A stretch of DNA of 55,582 bases from Eubacteriales Family XIII. Incertae Sedis bacterium (lineage in GTDB: Bacteria; Bacillota; Clostridia; Peptostreptococcales; Anaerovoracaceae): NCBI GenBank assembly GCA_031264295.1, contig JAISED010000059.1, forward strand, positions 1 to 55,582, read 5' to 3'. This document shows, in pieces, positions 1 through 9,237 of the stretch; the stretch's first letter is position 1; each line of letters begins with the position of its first letter. The position numbers and the translations under genes are program-made. The notes under the pieces are model-generated. The model made no database searches, was not told the DNA's origin, and saw only the letters and a program-made list of their open reading frames with translations.

Positions 1-37
1 TTAGTTGTGGCAACATCATTTGTATCCGCTCTTCCAT
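1..37 (-). CDS. Start of a transposase-like gene (cut by window edge)
   Basis: Only the first 12 codons are visible, reading MEERIQMMLPQL on the minus strand. A ribosome binding site (GAGGTG) sits 8 bases before the ATG and a strong promoter lies further upstream, so this is a real start. The N-terminus resembles that of ISAzo13-type transposases, which begin with a similar acidic start followed by a leucine-rich stretch. With so few residues the family assignment is a guess; only the presence of an expressed gene start is firm. Confidence 0.4.
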   Translation of the reverse strand, partial: MEERIQMMLPQL

Positions 38-69
38 AATGTTTTCACCTCATTTGTCTTGATAAAAAC

Positions 70-97
70 ATTATACCACAATCATCCAAACAGTCAA
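70..97 (-). promoter_or_regulatory. Sigma-A promoter for the edge gene
   Basis: On the minus strand TTGACT is followed after 16 bases by a perfect TATAAT. It lies about 33 bases upstream of the edge gene's ATG. Confidence 0.75.
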
Positions 98-443
98 GTT
101 ATTATTTCACAGTTCCTAACTAATGGCGCTTATTTATGCTCTTTGTCTTTTTGAAGTCCCCTTTAAGCGGCTATTATGCTCCGTATCACAAGATCTCCAT
201 CCTATCATAACGTCCGTCAATACCACTCTCGCTCGTTTAATTCACCCATGCCAAGGTAAGTACAGTCTCTGACTGTACTGTTTTCCGGCGTTATCCTTTT
301 TCTCTCACATATTGGGGTATCGTCAAAATAAGCTAAAGTTGGTTTACGCCGGTATCTACAATTTTACATATATTACTACCCATCTTCTTAGAATCTAATC
401 ATTTACCAACTTTTTATGGATACGCTCAAGGATTTGAGCGCCA
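98..443. other. Non-coding stretch with one hairpin
   Basis: No gene is supported here. The only structure seen is a perfect 9-bp hairpin at 259-279 (AGTACAGTC, 3-base loop, GACTGTACT) followed by GTTTT, which could be a weak plus-strand terminator. Confidence 0.4.
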
Positions 444-575
444 TTACACCGAGTATCTATAGCAAAGCGGCAATCCGTTCTCACGCGAGAGATAATCAAG
501 CATTCCCAGCAGGTACAGGCTCTCCGCATACCATTTTTTATTCCACAGGACTGTTATTTTATCATTTTCAAGCAT
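416..575 (-). pseudogene. Degraded small protein remnant
   Basis: A minus-strand frame starting at 575 reads a plausible 43-residue protein beginning MLENDKITVLWNKKW, rich in aromatic and leucine residues, and stops at 444. The reading continues in another frame (MALKSLSVS...) to about 416, which suggests a frameshifted relic of a slightly longer protein. The ribosome binding site is poor. The family is not recognised with certainty. It sits beside a transposase start, fitting a decayed junction. Confidence 0.35.
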
Positions 576-743
576 TTTGTCGCATTTTTCCGGACAATTT
601 AACTATTGAATTAGCATTTGATTTATGTTAAACTAGCTAAGTGGCATTTTGTTCCACGATTTGTTAGTTTTGATTTAGTATGTTTGAGCACGTTACGGAA
701 ATCCGCTAAGGGCATTTCTTGAGCGTATCTGGGAGGATTAGTA

Positions 744-1247
744 ATGAAAAGAAAGATTACAGCAGCGATCGTTATAGCTTTGGCCGTCAGTTTGGCTCTG
801 AGCGGTTGTGGTGAAACGGTTCGAAATTTTATAATGGGCAATGTCGACGGTGAAATCGGTAAAACCTATTCTACAAAGTGGTTCGACTTCATAGTGAGTT
901 CAGTCGATAAGGTGGACGAATACTCGGAGTACACGCCTCCCGAGGGCTACACCCTTCTTGACGTGGTTGTTAAAGAAACCAATACCTTTGACGAACCCAT
1001 AACAATGGGAACCTTTGACTTCTACCTCACAACGGATACATCCTCAATGGAGATCTATCCCTTGGATCCATTCAATGACGATCCCACATTGATGCCTGAA
1101 GAATTTGACCTCGCTCTCAAGGAAAGCGCCGAGTATCACATGATATTCGAATTCCCCGCTGACGCTACCGGCGTGACCCTGAAATACACGGAAGTCGATG
1201 AAGACGACAATGTGAGCGCAACCTTCAGCATTAAACTCCCGGATTGA
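744..1247 (+). CDS. Secreted lipoprotein, DUF4352-like
   Basis: This 167-residue protein starts with a short basic N-terminus, a hydrophobic stretch and the lipobox LSGC (Cys22), so it should be lipid-anchored outside the membrane. The rest is acidic and beta-rich, with the pattern of a single immunoglobulin-like domain of the DUF4352/telokin-like type: an early segment about modifying an extracellular domain, then a 'LLDVVVKETN' strand typical of that family. GGGAGG lies 7 bases before the ATG. It is monocistronic and followed by a small terminator. The precise role is unknown. Confidence 0.75.
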   Translation: MKRKITAAIVIALAVSLALSGCGETVRNFIMGNVDGEIGKTYSTKWFDFIVSSVDKVDEYSEYTPPEGYTLLDVVVKETNTFDEPITMGTFDFYLTTDTSSMEIYPLDPFNDDPTLMPEEFDLALKESAEYHMIFEFPADATGVTLKYTEVDEDDNVSATFSIKLPD

Positions 1248-1317
1248 ACGGCTGAAATTCCGGATTGAGCAGGCATTGACAGACACATAAATGGGTTCTC
1301 TAAAGTTGTACTGTCTG

Positions 1318-1348
1318 AGGCGCGGAGTAATTGCACCCCGCGTCTTTT
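1318..1348 (+). terminator. Weak rho-independent terminator
   Basis: GGCGCGG (1319-1325) pairs with CCGCGTC (1338-1344), with one G-T wobble, and is followed by TTTT. It would end the lipoprotein transcript. Confidence 0.5.
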
Positions 1349-1398
1349 CACATTTTCATCTTTGATCGTCGAATTTTTTCGATTTTTTGTCCTGTTTT

Positions 1399-1429
1399 TT
1401 GTCATGTATTGTTCTTCATATGATATAAT
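1399..1429 (+). promoter_or_regulatory. Extended -10 promoter before acyl-CoA synthetase
   Basis: A perfect TATAAT at 1424-1429 is preceded by TG one base upstream (extended -10). TTGTCA at 1399-1404 could be a -35 at a long 19-base spacing. Transcription would start about 130 bases before the acyl-CoA synthetase gene and may continue into the thi genes. Confidence 0.5.
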
Positions 1430-1568
1430 AATATTCACACTTTCGGGAATGCGTTGGGTTTTCCGCCCGGCGCACGCAGTTTCGCTCCGGCGTCGCCTAT
1501 GCGGTAACTCACCGGTTTTCTGCTCGGCGCCGCAATACACATAAGATATAATGGAGGATATAATACCT

Positions 1569-3200
1569 ATGAATTCGATTTACATGAACGATTATACGAA
1601 TTACGATGATTTCGCGAGAAATTTTCGCATTAATGCGCCTGAAAACTATAATTTCGCGTTTGATTGCATAGACGCGTTGGCGAAAACGCAACCGGATAAA
1701 CTCGCTATGATCTGGTGCAACGATAAGGGTGAAGAAAAGCGATACACATTCTCGCAGTTGTCCGCAATTTCCGACGCCGCGGCTCGCTTCTTTTTGTCTA
1801 TAGGCATACGCCGTTCCGATGCCGTCATGCTCATCCTGAAGCGGCGCGTTCAGTTTTGGTTTGCCCTTCTGGGACTCATGAAAATCGGCGCCGTATCCAT
1901 CCCCGCTACCCATCTTCTGGCCAAAGAAGACGTTATATACCGCAATAACGCGGCTTCTGTAGCGTACATCCTGACTACCGAAGAGGATGCGCTTACAGAT
2001 ACCGTCGAAGACGCAATGCCTGAGTCCCCCACAGTGCGTAAGCTTGTAAAGCTCGGCGCGTCAAAGGAGGGCTGGCTCTCCTTCGACGATGGCGTCGCGG
2101 CGTTCTCCGGCAAGGATGAACCTATCGAACGTCTCACTCAAAATACAGATATGATGATGCTGTATTTCACCTCCGGGACAACCGGACTGCCTAAGATGGT
2201 CGCGCACAATTTCACCTATCCGTTGGGGCATATCTCTACGGCTCGGTATTGGCATTCACTGCACCCGAAAAGTATACATATAACCCTGGCGGACACCGGA
2301 TGGGCTAAAGCCGCATGGGGCAAGCTGTTCGGTCAGTGGCTTTGCGAATCCACTATAATGATATATGATCACGACTACTTTGACGCTCACAGGTTTATGC
2401 AAGTAATCAGTCAGTATAAAGTGACATCCCTTTGCGCGCCGCCTACCGCTTACCGTGTTTTCATCACAATGAACCTGCAGTCCTATGACCTTAGTTCATT
2501 AGAGCATGTGACTTCCGCAGGCGAGCCGCTCAACGAAGAGGTTTTTACACGCTTCAAGGCCATGACCGGTCTTTCTATCTACGAGGCTTATGGGCAGACA
2601 GAGACTACTCCTCTTGTTATGACGACCCCTTACATCGAACCGCGTCCCGGTTCAACAGGTAAGTTCAATCCCGCATACGATATGGTGCTGGTGGATGAGT
2701 TCGGTGAGGAAGTCGGCGTCGGAGAAGCCGGTGAAATATGTGTACGCGCCCATCCCGGCGATGTGGGCATCTATATGGGATACTACAGAGACGAGGTTCT
2801 CACAAGCGAAGCCTGGCGCGGCGGACTCTATCACACAGGAGATATTGCCAGAAAAGATGAGGACGGTTATATATGGTATATAGGCCGCAGTGACGACATT
2901 ATCAAATCCGCCGGTTACCGCATCGGCCCCTTCGAAGTCGAAAGCGTCATTATGAAGCACCCTGCCGTGCTCGAATGCGCTGTTACAGGTGTCCCGAACG
3001 CCTTGCGAGGGAGCGTGGTGAAAGCGAGCGTCATACTCAACAACGGTTATGAGGCCACCGAGAAACTCAAGGGCGAGATACGCAGATTCGTCAAGTCGCT
3101 CACGTCCGATTACAAATGTCCCCGGATCATAGAATTCGTTCAGGAATTGCCAAAGACTATCTCCGGTAAAGTTCAGCGCATGTCAATTAAAAACGCTTAG
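1569..3200 (+). CDS. AMP-forming acyl-CoA synthetase
   Basis: A 543-residue member of the ANL superfamily, closest in look to medium-chain acyl-CoA or acetyl-CoA synthetases (ACSM/AcsA-like). It activates a carboxylic acid with ATP to an acyl-adenylate and transfers it to CoA. The P-loop YFTSGTTGLPKM, the A5 motif EAYGQTET, the A8 hinge YHTGDIARKDEDGY with GRSDDIIKSAGYRIGPFEVE close by, and the C-terminal PKTISGKVQR with the catalytic lysine are all present and in order. An earlier ATG at 1551 is disfavoured because GGAGG lies between it and the ATG at 1569, at ideal spacing. The acid substrate cannot be read from sequence. Just downstream lie thiamine genes, with 113 bases between. Confidence 0.88.
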   Translation: MNSIYMNDYTNYDDFARNFRINAPENYNFAFDCIDALAKTQPDKLAMIWCNDKGEEKRYTFSQLSAISDAAARFFLSIGIRRSDAVMLILKRRVQFWFALLGLMKIGAVSIPATHLLAKEDVIYRNNAASVAYILTTEEDALTDTVEDAMPESPTVRKLVKLGASKEGWLSFDDGVAAFSGKDEPIERLTQNTDMMMLYFTSGTTGLPKMVAHNFTYPLGHISTARYWHSLHPKSIHITLADTGWAKAAWGKLFGQWLCESTIMIYDHDYFDAHRFMQVISQYKVTSLCAPPTAYRVFITMNLQSYDLSSLEHVTSAGEPLNEEVFTRFKAMTGLSIYEAYGQTETTPLVMTTPYIEPRPGSTGKFNPAYDMVLVDEFGEEVGVGEAGEICVRAHPGDVGIYMGYYRDEVLTSEAWRGGLYHTGDIARKDEDGYIWYIGRSDDIIKSAGYRIGPFEVESVIMKHPAVLECAVTGVPNALRGSVVKASVILNNGYEATEKLKGEIRRFVKSLTSDYKCPRIIEFVQELPKTISGKVQRMSIKNA

Positions 3201-3313
3201 CGGCATTACTGCTGCCGGGCTAAATCGACTGTGAAGCGTGATCGCTGCTTCGCTAAATCTATTGCGAAGCGTGATCACCGCCGGGCAAACTATCAGCAGG
3301 AAAGGATCAATAT

Positions 3314-4114
3314 ATGAAAACAGTGTTAAGCGTCGCGGGTTCGGATTGCAGCGGAGGCGCCGGAATTCAGGCGGATCTCAAGACATTCTCGGCTCACGGT
3401 GTTTTTGGTATGAACGTTATTATATCAGTCGTAGCTGAAAATACCAGCCGCGTCATTGATTTTCAGGACATCAGCGGCGACATTATCGGTAAACAGTTCG
3501 ACGCCGTCTTTGAAGATATACACGTTGACGCCGTGAAGATCGGCATGTTGTCCAGCGCCGGCTGTATGGAGGCGGTTCATAATAAGTTAATCGAATACCG
3601 CCCCTCGAACATCGTTATCGACCCTGTAATGTGCGCGAAAAACGGTTCGCCGCTTATGGATCCGTCTGCGGTCGGCTGTCTTATAGAACTCATCGTGCCA
3701 TTTGCCGACGTCCTGACCCCGAATATCCCTGAAGCGGAAAAACTTGCAGACATGTCTATAACATCGCTTAAGGATATGGAACAGGCTGCCGCATGTATTT
3801 TCCGTATGGGTTGCCGCAACGTATTGCTCAAGGGCGGACACTTTAAAGGCAATGCTGTGGATATTCTATTCGACGGTAATTCTTACCATCACTTTGTAGC
3901 GCCGCGTATAGACACAAAAAACACACATGGCACCGGCTGTACATATTCTTCGGCAATAGCTTCAAACCTCGCTCTGGGATTCGAAACAGTCCCGGCGATA
4001 AGCCGCGCTAAGGTGTATATGAACATGGTCATAGAGCATTCACTTGACATAGGACACGGAAACGGACCCACAAATCACTTTTATGATTTGTATAAAAACG
4101 GTTTGAAAGATTAG
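3314..4114 (+). CDS. thiD: Hydroxymethylpyrimidine (phosphate) kinase ThiD
   Basis: A 266-residue ribokinase-fold enzyme that phosphorylates 4-amino-5-hydroxymethyl-2-methylpyrimidine to the mono- and diphosphate for thiamine synthesis. Recognised from the N-terminal VLSVAGSDCSGGAGIQADLK, the mid-chain VKIGMLSS and VIDPVMCAKNG blocks, LTPNIPEAEKL, and the C-terminal anion-hole motif TKNTHGTGCTYSSAIA with its catalytic Cys/Gly region. The length is typical. AGGAAAGG precedes the ATG. It is followed 42 bases later by thiE, so the two form a unit. No TPP riboswitch motif was found in the 113-base gap upstream, which instead carries an imperfect direct repeat (gctaaatc...gaagcgtgatc, twice). Confidence 0.93.
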   Translation: MKTVLSVAGSDCSGGAGIQADLKTFSAHGVFGMNVIISVVAENTSRVIDFQDISGDIIGKQFDAVFEDIHVDAVKIGMLSSAGCMEAVHNKLIEYRPSNIVIDPVMCAKNGSPLMDPSAVGCLIELIVPFADVLTPNIPEAEKLADMSITSLKDMEQAAACIFRMGCRNVLLKGGHFKGNAVDILFDGNSYHHFVAPRIDTKNTHGTGCTYSSAIASNLALGFETVPAISRAKVYMNMVIEHSLDIGHGNGPTNHFYDLYKNGLKD

Positions 4115-4156
4115 CTTTTTCAATCAGTACATTCAAATACCGTTTCCGGAGGCTAT

Positions 4157-5515
4157 ATGAAATTCAATAAAAACAACATTGATTACTCCCTATATCTGGT
4201 CACGGATCGCGATCTGATGAGTTCGTCTACGCTGGAAGAAGGCGTCGAAGCAGCTATAAACGGCGGTTGTACCGTCGTTCAGCTTCGTGAAAAGACCGTC
4301 TCGTCGCTCGAATTCTACCGAACAGCGTTGAGCATCAAGCAGATATGTGACGCTCACGGCCTTCCTCTTATTATCAACGACAGGCTTGATATCGCGCTCG
4401 CGGTTGGCGCCGCCGGCGTTCATCTGGGTCAGTCGGATCTGCCCGTAGACGCCGCCCGACGCATCCTCGGAGACGATAAAATAATCGGCGCCTCGGCTTC
4501 CAACCCCGCTCTGGCCGTAAAGGCCGCCAAATCCGGTGCGGATTATATAGGCGTGGGCGCGATGTTTCCCACCGGCACAAAGTCCGACACAACACCCACC
4601 AGCTCGGCCGTTCTCCGTGAGATAATCGCTTCCACAGGATTGCCCGTCCTCGCTATTGGCGGCGTAAACCTCACTACGGCGCCGTTGCTGCGCGGCGTAC
4701 CGATATCGGGTCTGGCCGTCGTCTCCGCAGTTCTCGGCGCTGAAGACATCGAAAAAGCCGCCCGCGAGCTTAAGGCGATCTTCCTTTCGGGACAGGCGAA
4801 CCTCAGCGCGCCCGGCGTCAGGGCGCCGGACAAGTCGGCGGTCTTGCCTGCCGGATCGGCGGCGGCATTCAGCGGCATTAAAGCCGCCATCTTCGATCTA
4901 GACGGCACTCTGATAGATTCTATGGGCGTCTGGGGAAAAATCGACGCCGATTTTCTCGCGAAACGCGGCATTGCCCTTCCTGACGACTACGCGGCGAAAC
5001 TGTCCGCGCTCGGGTTTAGAGAGGCTGCGGAGTATACCATAGAACGCTTTGGTTTTCAAGAGAGCGCTGACATGTTGATCGACGAATGGAATGCAATGGC
5101 TATAGACGAATATACTCACCGGATCGCTCTTAAACCACATGCGAAAGAATACCTTATGGAACTAAAAGAGCGCGGGATAAAACTCGGCGTGGCTACCAGT
5201 CTTCATCCCGCACTCTACGAAGCCGTTCTGAAAAATAACGGCGTTTATGATTATTTTGACGTCATATGCTCCACCGGCGAGGTCGCCCGCGGGAAAGAAT
5301 TCCCTGACGTCTTCCTACGCGCCGCCGAACTGATGAACACGGCTCCCGGCAGTTGTCTCGTATTCGAAGACCTGCTGCAAGCCATGCGCGCCGCCAAACT
5401 CGCCGGCATGAAAATCTGCGGCGTCTTTGACGCTTCTTCAAATGCCCATTGGGAAGAGATACAGCGCCTGGCGGACGGCGTCATACTGGATTTCAAAGAC
5501 GCCCCCCGCTTGTAG
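4157..5515 (+). CDS. thiE: ThiE fused to a HAD-family phosphatase
   Basis: Residues 1 to about 213 are thiamine phosphate synthase: YLVTDRDL, the diphosphate-binding QLREK (42-46), NDRLDIAL, HLGQSDL, GAMFPTGTKSDT and LAIGGVN. This domain joins HMP-PP and the thiazole phosphate to make thiamine monophosphate. After an Ala/Pro-rich linker, residues about 236-452 form a HAD hydrolase with a helical cap: FDLDGTLIDS (nucleophile and acid/base Asp), GVATS (motif II), the K of ARGKEFPD (motif III) and VFEDLLQAM (motif IV). The second domain is the size of beta-phosphoglucomutase-like phosphatases. The natural inference is that it removes phosphate from thiamine monophosphate or a precursor. GGAGG precedes the ATG. 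No thiM, thiL or thiC is visible nearby. Confidence 0.9.
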   Translation: MKFNKNNIDYSLYLVTDRDLMSSSTLEEGVEAAINGGCTVVQLREKTVSSLEFYRTALSIKQICDAHGLPLIINDRLDIALAVGAAGVHLGQSDLPVDAARRILGDDKIIGASASNPALAVKAAKSGADYIGVGAMFPTGTKSDTTPTSSAVLREIIASTGLPVLAIGGVNLTTAPLLRGVPISGLAVVSAVLGAEDIEKAARELKAIFLSGQANLSAPGVRAPDKSAVLPAGSAAAFSGIKAAIFDLDGTLIDSMGVWGKIDADFLAKRGIALPDDYAAKLSALGFREAAEYTIERFGFQESADMLIDEWNAMAIDEYTHRIALKPHAKEYLMELKERGIKLGVATSLHPALYEAVLKNNGVYDYFDVICSTGEVARGKEFPDVFLRAAELMNTAPGSCLVFEDLLQAMRAAKLAGMKICGVFDASSNAHWEEIQRLADGVILDFKDAPRL

Positions 5516-5530
5516 ACTGCCTGTAACCTC

Positions 5531-7312
5531 TTATTTGCTTTTCCCCGCCAGTTTTGTCGCGCGCGCCATATCGATGAGATCCTTGCCTCCAAGTCCTGCG
5601 AGCATGAATATCATGACCGACCCTACGATGAATGACATCCAGACCATGGCCAGTCCGAACACCGGCACATGGAACAGGAAGGCCAACACATAATGGAGTG
5701 CGAACACCGCAAATACGACGACCCAGAATGTCTTCCAGCTCAGTGTATCAGCTCCGAGCCATCCGAATATCCCCGGCCTTTCTTGCTTATCAATAACAAG
5801 CGGACTGGTGCGGAGTTCATCTCCCAGTTGCTTAAAGCTTGTAGCTTTCGCCTTCTCGTACTCGGGCTTCGTGCACAGGCTCACAATGATCATGACGGGT
5901 ATGGCCACTGCAAGACCGACATGAGCCGCGTGAAGCTGCATCCCGAACATAGGAACGAGGGCTCCCGGATTTCCCAGTTTTATCCAGGCATATATCGCCC
6001 ATCCGAAAGCGGTAATCCCGCCGAGGACGGTGGACGCCATCGCCCCCGCCGTTGTGGATCGCTTCCAGAACCACGCGCACAATGTCGTAGCGAGCAGCCC
6101 GGAAATGCCGATAGCCTGGGCAAGCGACCACAGCGGTACAAGTATGGGCAGCCACAGAGCGCTGGCAATACCGATGATGGTCACAACGATCAGCGACATT
6201 CTGCTGGCGAACAACACCTGCTTATCGGTAGCGTTCTTGTTCATCACCTTTTGATATATGTCCCTGGTCAATATCGTCACTCCGTTCATGGCAAACGAAG
6301 AGCCGCACGAGATAATCGTCATCAGCAGTCCCACCAGAACCACCACGCCCATTACAGGGGACATGTATTCTATCGAAAACCAGCCGTAAAGCCCATCCCC
6401 GGAAAGCCCCTCCGGAACCGTGAGTTTACCCATTACCACGCCCACTGCAATGCACAGTCCCGAAAGGAAGGGCAGTACGTTGTAGTAAGAACCGCCTAAT
6501 ACCGCCAACATGCCGTTGGAACTGACCTTCGGCGTCTGCCCGATATACGCCCACATGTAGATCCATGGATCGACGAGATAAAAAATCCCGAATGTCAACA
6601 ACCATACCGTGAACTGTGAAAAATCTACATTCCAGAAGTTCATCTTCACGGGTTCAAGGAGTTCGTACATGGCCTCTGTAACATAGGTCGGATCGCCGAT
6701 AAGCCTGAAAGCCGCCACGCCGAACAATATGATCCCGAGGGATTGCAGCACCGACTGGAACCATTGTGTTATTAACGCGGAATATTGGCCGGCAGTTATA
6801 AGATAAAGTAGTATAATGACCGCGGACACGACGACGCCTATTTTAATATCCATTCCAAACACAATGTTCGCCACCACCGCTATAGCGAGAAACTGCATCC
6901 CGGTAAGAAAGCCGGGGCGCATGAAGCCGACGATGGCGACGGGAAGCCTGAGACCCTCTCCGTACCTGGCGCAGATAAAGTCCGCGATGGTCACCGCGCC
7001 TGTCTTCCTTCCGAAATAATTCACCCTTCTGGCGAATAATAATATAAAAGCTACGCATCCGGACACCACAAACAGCGAAGTCCACATGCCTGAGATGCCG
7101 CCGGTGAATCCGAGATTGACATATCCGGATACGCTGGCGCCGCCCACATAACCGCCGAGATAGGCGCTTGCCATCAGCCAAAACGGCGCTCCCCGTCCCG
7201 CAAGCAGGAAATCGTCGGCGGTAGACGCCATTTTTTTGAACCACATACCGACAAATATAAAACATACAACAAGTATTGCAAGTATGATTATCGTAACTGA
7301 AATTACATTCAT
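5531..7312 (-). CDS. Solute:sodium symporter (SSS family)
   Basis: A 593-residue membrane protein with about 13 hydrophobic segments, a family-typical size. The N-terminal half carries the SSS signature features: a 'FLLAGRGAPFWLMASAYLGGYVGG' type TM2 start (DFLLAGRG) and the TM5 region with LYLITAGQYSALITQWFQ. It should import an organic solute with Na+. The start at 7312 is chosen because GGAGG sits just upstream and the reading frame before it lies inside the neighbouring amidohydrolase gene. The gap to that gene is only 14 bases, so they share a transcript from the sigma-54 promoter. The substrate is probably an amide or dipeptide-like compound cleaved by the partner enzyme; this is inference. 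Confidence 0.85.
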   Translation of the reverse strand: MNVISVTIIILAILVVCFIFVGMWFKKMASTADDFLLAGRGAPFWLMASAYLGGYVGGASVSGYVNLGFTGGISGMWTSLFVVSGCVAFILLFARRVNYFGRKTGAVTIADFICARYGEGLRLPVAIVGFMRPGFLTGMQFLAIAVVANIVFGMDIKIGVVVSAVIILLYLITAGQYSALITQWFQSVLQSLGIILFGVAAFRLIGDPTYVTEAMYELLEPVKMNFWNVDFSQFTVWLLTFGIFYLVDPWIYMWAYIGQTPKVSSNGMLAVLGGSYYNVLPFLSGLCIAVGVVMGKLTVPEGLSGDGLYGWFSIEYMSPVMGVVVLVGLLMTIISCGSSFAMNGVTILTRDIYQKVMNKNATDKQVLFASRMSLIVVTIIGIASALWLPILVPLWSLAQAIGISGLLATTLCAWFWKRSTTAGAMASTVLGGITAFGWAIYAWIKLGNPGALVPMFGMQLHAAHVGLAVAIPVMIIVSLCTKPEYEKAKATSFKQLGDELRTSPLVIDKQERPGIFGWLGADTLSWKTFWVVVFAVFALHYVLAFLFHVPVFGLAMVWMSFIVGSVMIFMLAGLGGKDLIDMARATKLAGKSK

Positions 7313-7326
7313 AGTGAATCCTCCTC

Positions 7327-8742
7327 TTAATCTTTCTTGTATTTCTCCATGATCTCCGCATTCATTGCCACGGGCGGTTCGAGTTCGTCCGGAAGCAGAC
7401 ATTTATAGGATTTCCCTTCCAGTCGTTCTCTAAGCTCGTCCTTGGCTCTCTCAACCAATGCCGTATCGCATAACAACTCCGCGCCCGTAACCGCGATCAA
7501 GTCCGCCGCCTTGTCCATGCTCTTACGTCCCATTGAATTTACGGCGCAATTCGTAACGCCCCAGTGATGCCAACCGGTATTTTCCGGCGCCATGGCCACC
7601 CACGCAGTGGCGTAAGGCGCGTTCCAACTGTATTCCGATGTATCGCACACAACCGAATAACCCCCGTCGAAGGGCAGAATGCCGGTCGCGAGTCCGCTCT
7701 GCGCCGCTCCGAGTTCCTTCTGTATCAACCTTGCCGCGTCCTGCTCTTCCTGCGTGAATTCCGGCGCGCCTATTGAGACGAAGTTCTCATGCATGCACTC
7801 GGCGAGCGCCTTATTCGGTATCTTGTGATTCGTGGCGGTAATGATTTCAACAATGACCTCGGTATCCGTAGCCAGCGCAGCGCCTTTGGCGCAGTTCGTT
7901 ATGCGCCTTAACGCGTCTTCCGCATCAGCCGATGTGACAAATCTCCCCACATACCATATAGTCGCTCTGTCCGAAACCACACTTGGAAACTCCGGACCCG
8001 TCGACGAAAACGTGTAATTGATGGTATTCGCCGCATCCGGCGGTTGACCGGGGTAGATATGCTCCCTCAAATACTCTGTAGAATTCGCCTGAATCATCGC
8101 CGCATCAAGGGCGCTCCTCCCGTGCCAAGGCGAATTCCCATGACACGTTCTTCCCGTATAGTGGTACTTAACGCTGAAATACGCACAGCACGCGTCATAG
8201 TCCGCACGATTGTACGACCAGGGATGCCAGTCCAGAAAGGCGTCTATCCCTTCGAGCAAGCCCGCCTTCCCTAGAAATGGCTTACCTAAACACATCTCTT
8301 CGGCAGGCGCCCCTATTACCTTGACCGTCCCCTTGAGTTTATGCTTTTCCATCGCATACCTCATGGCGACGGCCGCCTTCACAGCTGCGGTTCCAAGCAG
8401 ATTATGCCCACAGCCATGTCCCGGCGCTCCTTCCGTTCGCGGCTGCTTCCGCAGCTCGCCCGCTTCCTGCGAAAGCCCCGGCAATGCGTCATATTCGCAG
8501 TTTATCGCGATGACCGGGTACCCCTCGCCATACGAGGCTATGAAAGCCGTCGGCATTCCTGCCGCACCCGCGCCTATTTCAAATCCGTGGGCGGACAAAG
8601 CGTCCTTTAACAAGCCGCTGGATCTGAACTCCTGCATAGGCAGTTCGGGATGCTCCCATATTTCCTTCGATATTTTGTAGAATTCCTCTCTATTAGCCGT
8701 CGTCCATTCCAAAATATCCCGTTTGATTGATATAACATCCAT
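7327..8742 (-). CDS. M20 family amidohydrolase, AbgB-like
   Basis: A 471-residue zinc peptidase/amidohydrolase of the M20D branch, which includes AbgB (p-aminobenzoyl-glutamate hydrolase) and N-acyl-amino-acid amidohydrolases. The N-terminal KISKEIWEHPELPMQE and the metal site GHGCGHNLLG are clear, followed by a GAPAEEMCLGKP segment (catalytic Glu pair) and the dimerisation region with CHGNSPWHGRSALDAA. The C-terminal THLH/GWHHWGVTN segment (TGWHHWGVT) is typical of AbgB relatives. It is probably a cytoplasmic enzyme hydrolysing an amide bond in the solute brought in by the downstream symporter. GGAGGTG precedes the ATG, and a -24/-12 promoter lies 30-45 bases upstream. Confidence 0.88.
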   Translation of the reverse strand: MDVISIKRDILEWTTANREEFYKISKEIWEHPELPMQEFRSSGLLKDALSAHGFEIGAGAAGMPTAFIASYGEGYPVIAINCEYDALPGLSQEAGELRKQPRTEGAPGHGCGHNLLGTAAVKAAVAMRYAMEKHKLKGTVKVIGAPAEEMCLGKPFLGKAGLLEGIDAFLDWHPWSYNRADYDACCAYFSVKYHYTGRTCHGNSPWHGRSALDAAMIQANSTEYLREHIYPGQPPDAANTINYTFSSTGPEFPSVVSDRATIWYVGRFVTSADAEDALRRITNCAKGAALATDTEVIVEIITATNHKIPNKALAECMHENFVSIGAPEFTQEEQDAARLIQKELGAAQSGLATGILPFDGGYSVVCDTSEYSWNAPYATAWVAMAPENTGWHHWGVTNCAVNSMGRKSMDKAADLIAVTGAELLCDTALVERAKDELRERLEGKSYKCLLPDELEPPVAMNAEIMEKYKKD

Positions 8743-8771
8743 TTATTTTTTTCACCTCCGCCAAATTTAAT

Positions 8772-8787
8772 AGCAAAACAAATGCCA
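8772..8787 (-). promoter_or_regulatory. Sigma-54 (-24/-12) promoter
   Basis: The minus strand reads TGGCAT-N5-TTGCT, with the invariant GG and GC exactly 10 bases apart, matching the RpoN consensus. It lies about 30 bases upstream of the amidohydrolase ATG. The activator is encoded on the same strand just upstream. Confidence 0.88.
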
Positions 8788-9236
8788 AAAAAACAGTTGC
8801 ACGCCCTTCTTTTTTTCGGGCAAGTACGGGCGTAAATCAAATTAGTTTTATTTTCGTAGGCTTTTAGGTCTATTATTAGGAAATATTATGATAATAATGT
8901 AGTATGCCTCTGATGTAAATATCATTCGAAGGCCGAAAAGACGTTTTTCAAAATCGCATATTATTTTGATTAAATTTTAAGCGCGCCCGCAAAGACGCGC
9001 TAATGGTAAAATTGTCTGAAAGTTCAAGAATATTTGAGTCTTTTTTAACTCAAGATAATTCCTTAAAGACTCGTGGATTTTCCCCCTGTCTAAGACCGCC
9101 GTTAAGCCATAATGCAGCAGGCCTGTGAAGCGGGTAAGTCGTTTGAGACTTGACGGTGTAACAACAATGACCTCTGCTAGGCGCACTCTGCGGCGTCAGA
9201 TGCCTCCCTGCCATCGTAGGTCATCTCTTCTTCTGC
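8788..9236. other. Regulatory gap between activator and sigma-54 promoter
   Basis: No gene is supported in these 450 bases. They hold an inverted repeat AGCGCG (8980-8985) / CGCGCT (8996-9001), about 200 bases upstream of the sigma-54 promoter, which is a reasonable place for an activator binding site. A second inverted pair ACGCCC/GGGCGT spans 8801-8833. TTGAGT/ACTCAA at 9034-9053 forms a small hairpin. Confidence 0.35.
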
Positions 9237-9237
9237 G

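Noticed and set aside
416-631. Plus-strand frame of 71 residues starting MDTLKDLSAI
   Set aside because: No ribosome binding site; the opposite strand reads a more protein-like relic here.
3203-3313. Possible TPP riboswitch before thiD
   Set aside because: None of the conserved TPP elements (such as CTGAGA) was found; only a direct repeat is present.
5669-6499. Long plus-strand frame of 276 residues
   Set aside because: It is antisense to the clear SSS symporter gene and has an unnatural Arg/His/Pro-rich composition.
8977-9186. Minus-strand frame of 69 residues in the sigma-54 regulatory gap
   Set aside because: No ribosome binding site and no recognisable protein pattern; it lies between the activator and its target promoter, where regulatory DNA is expected.
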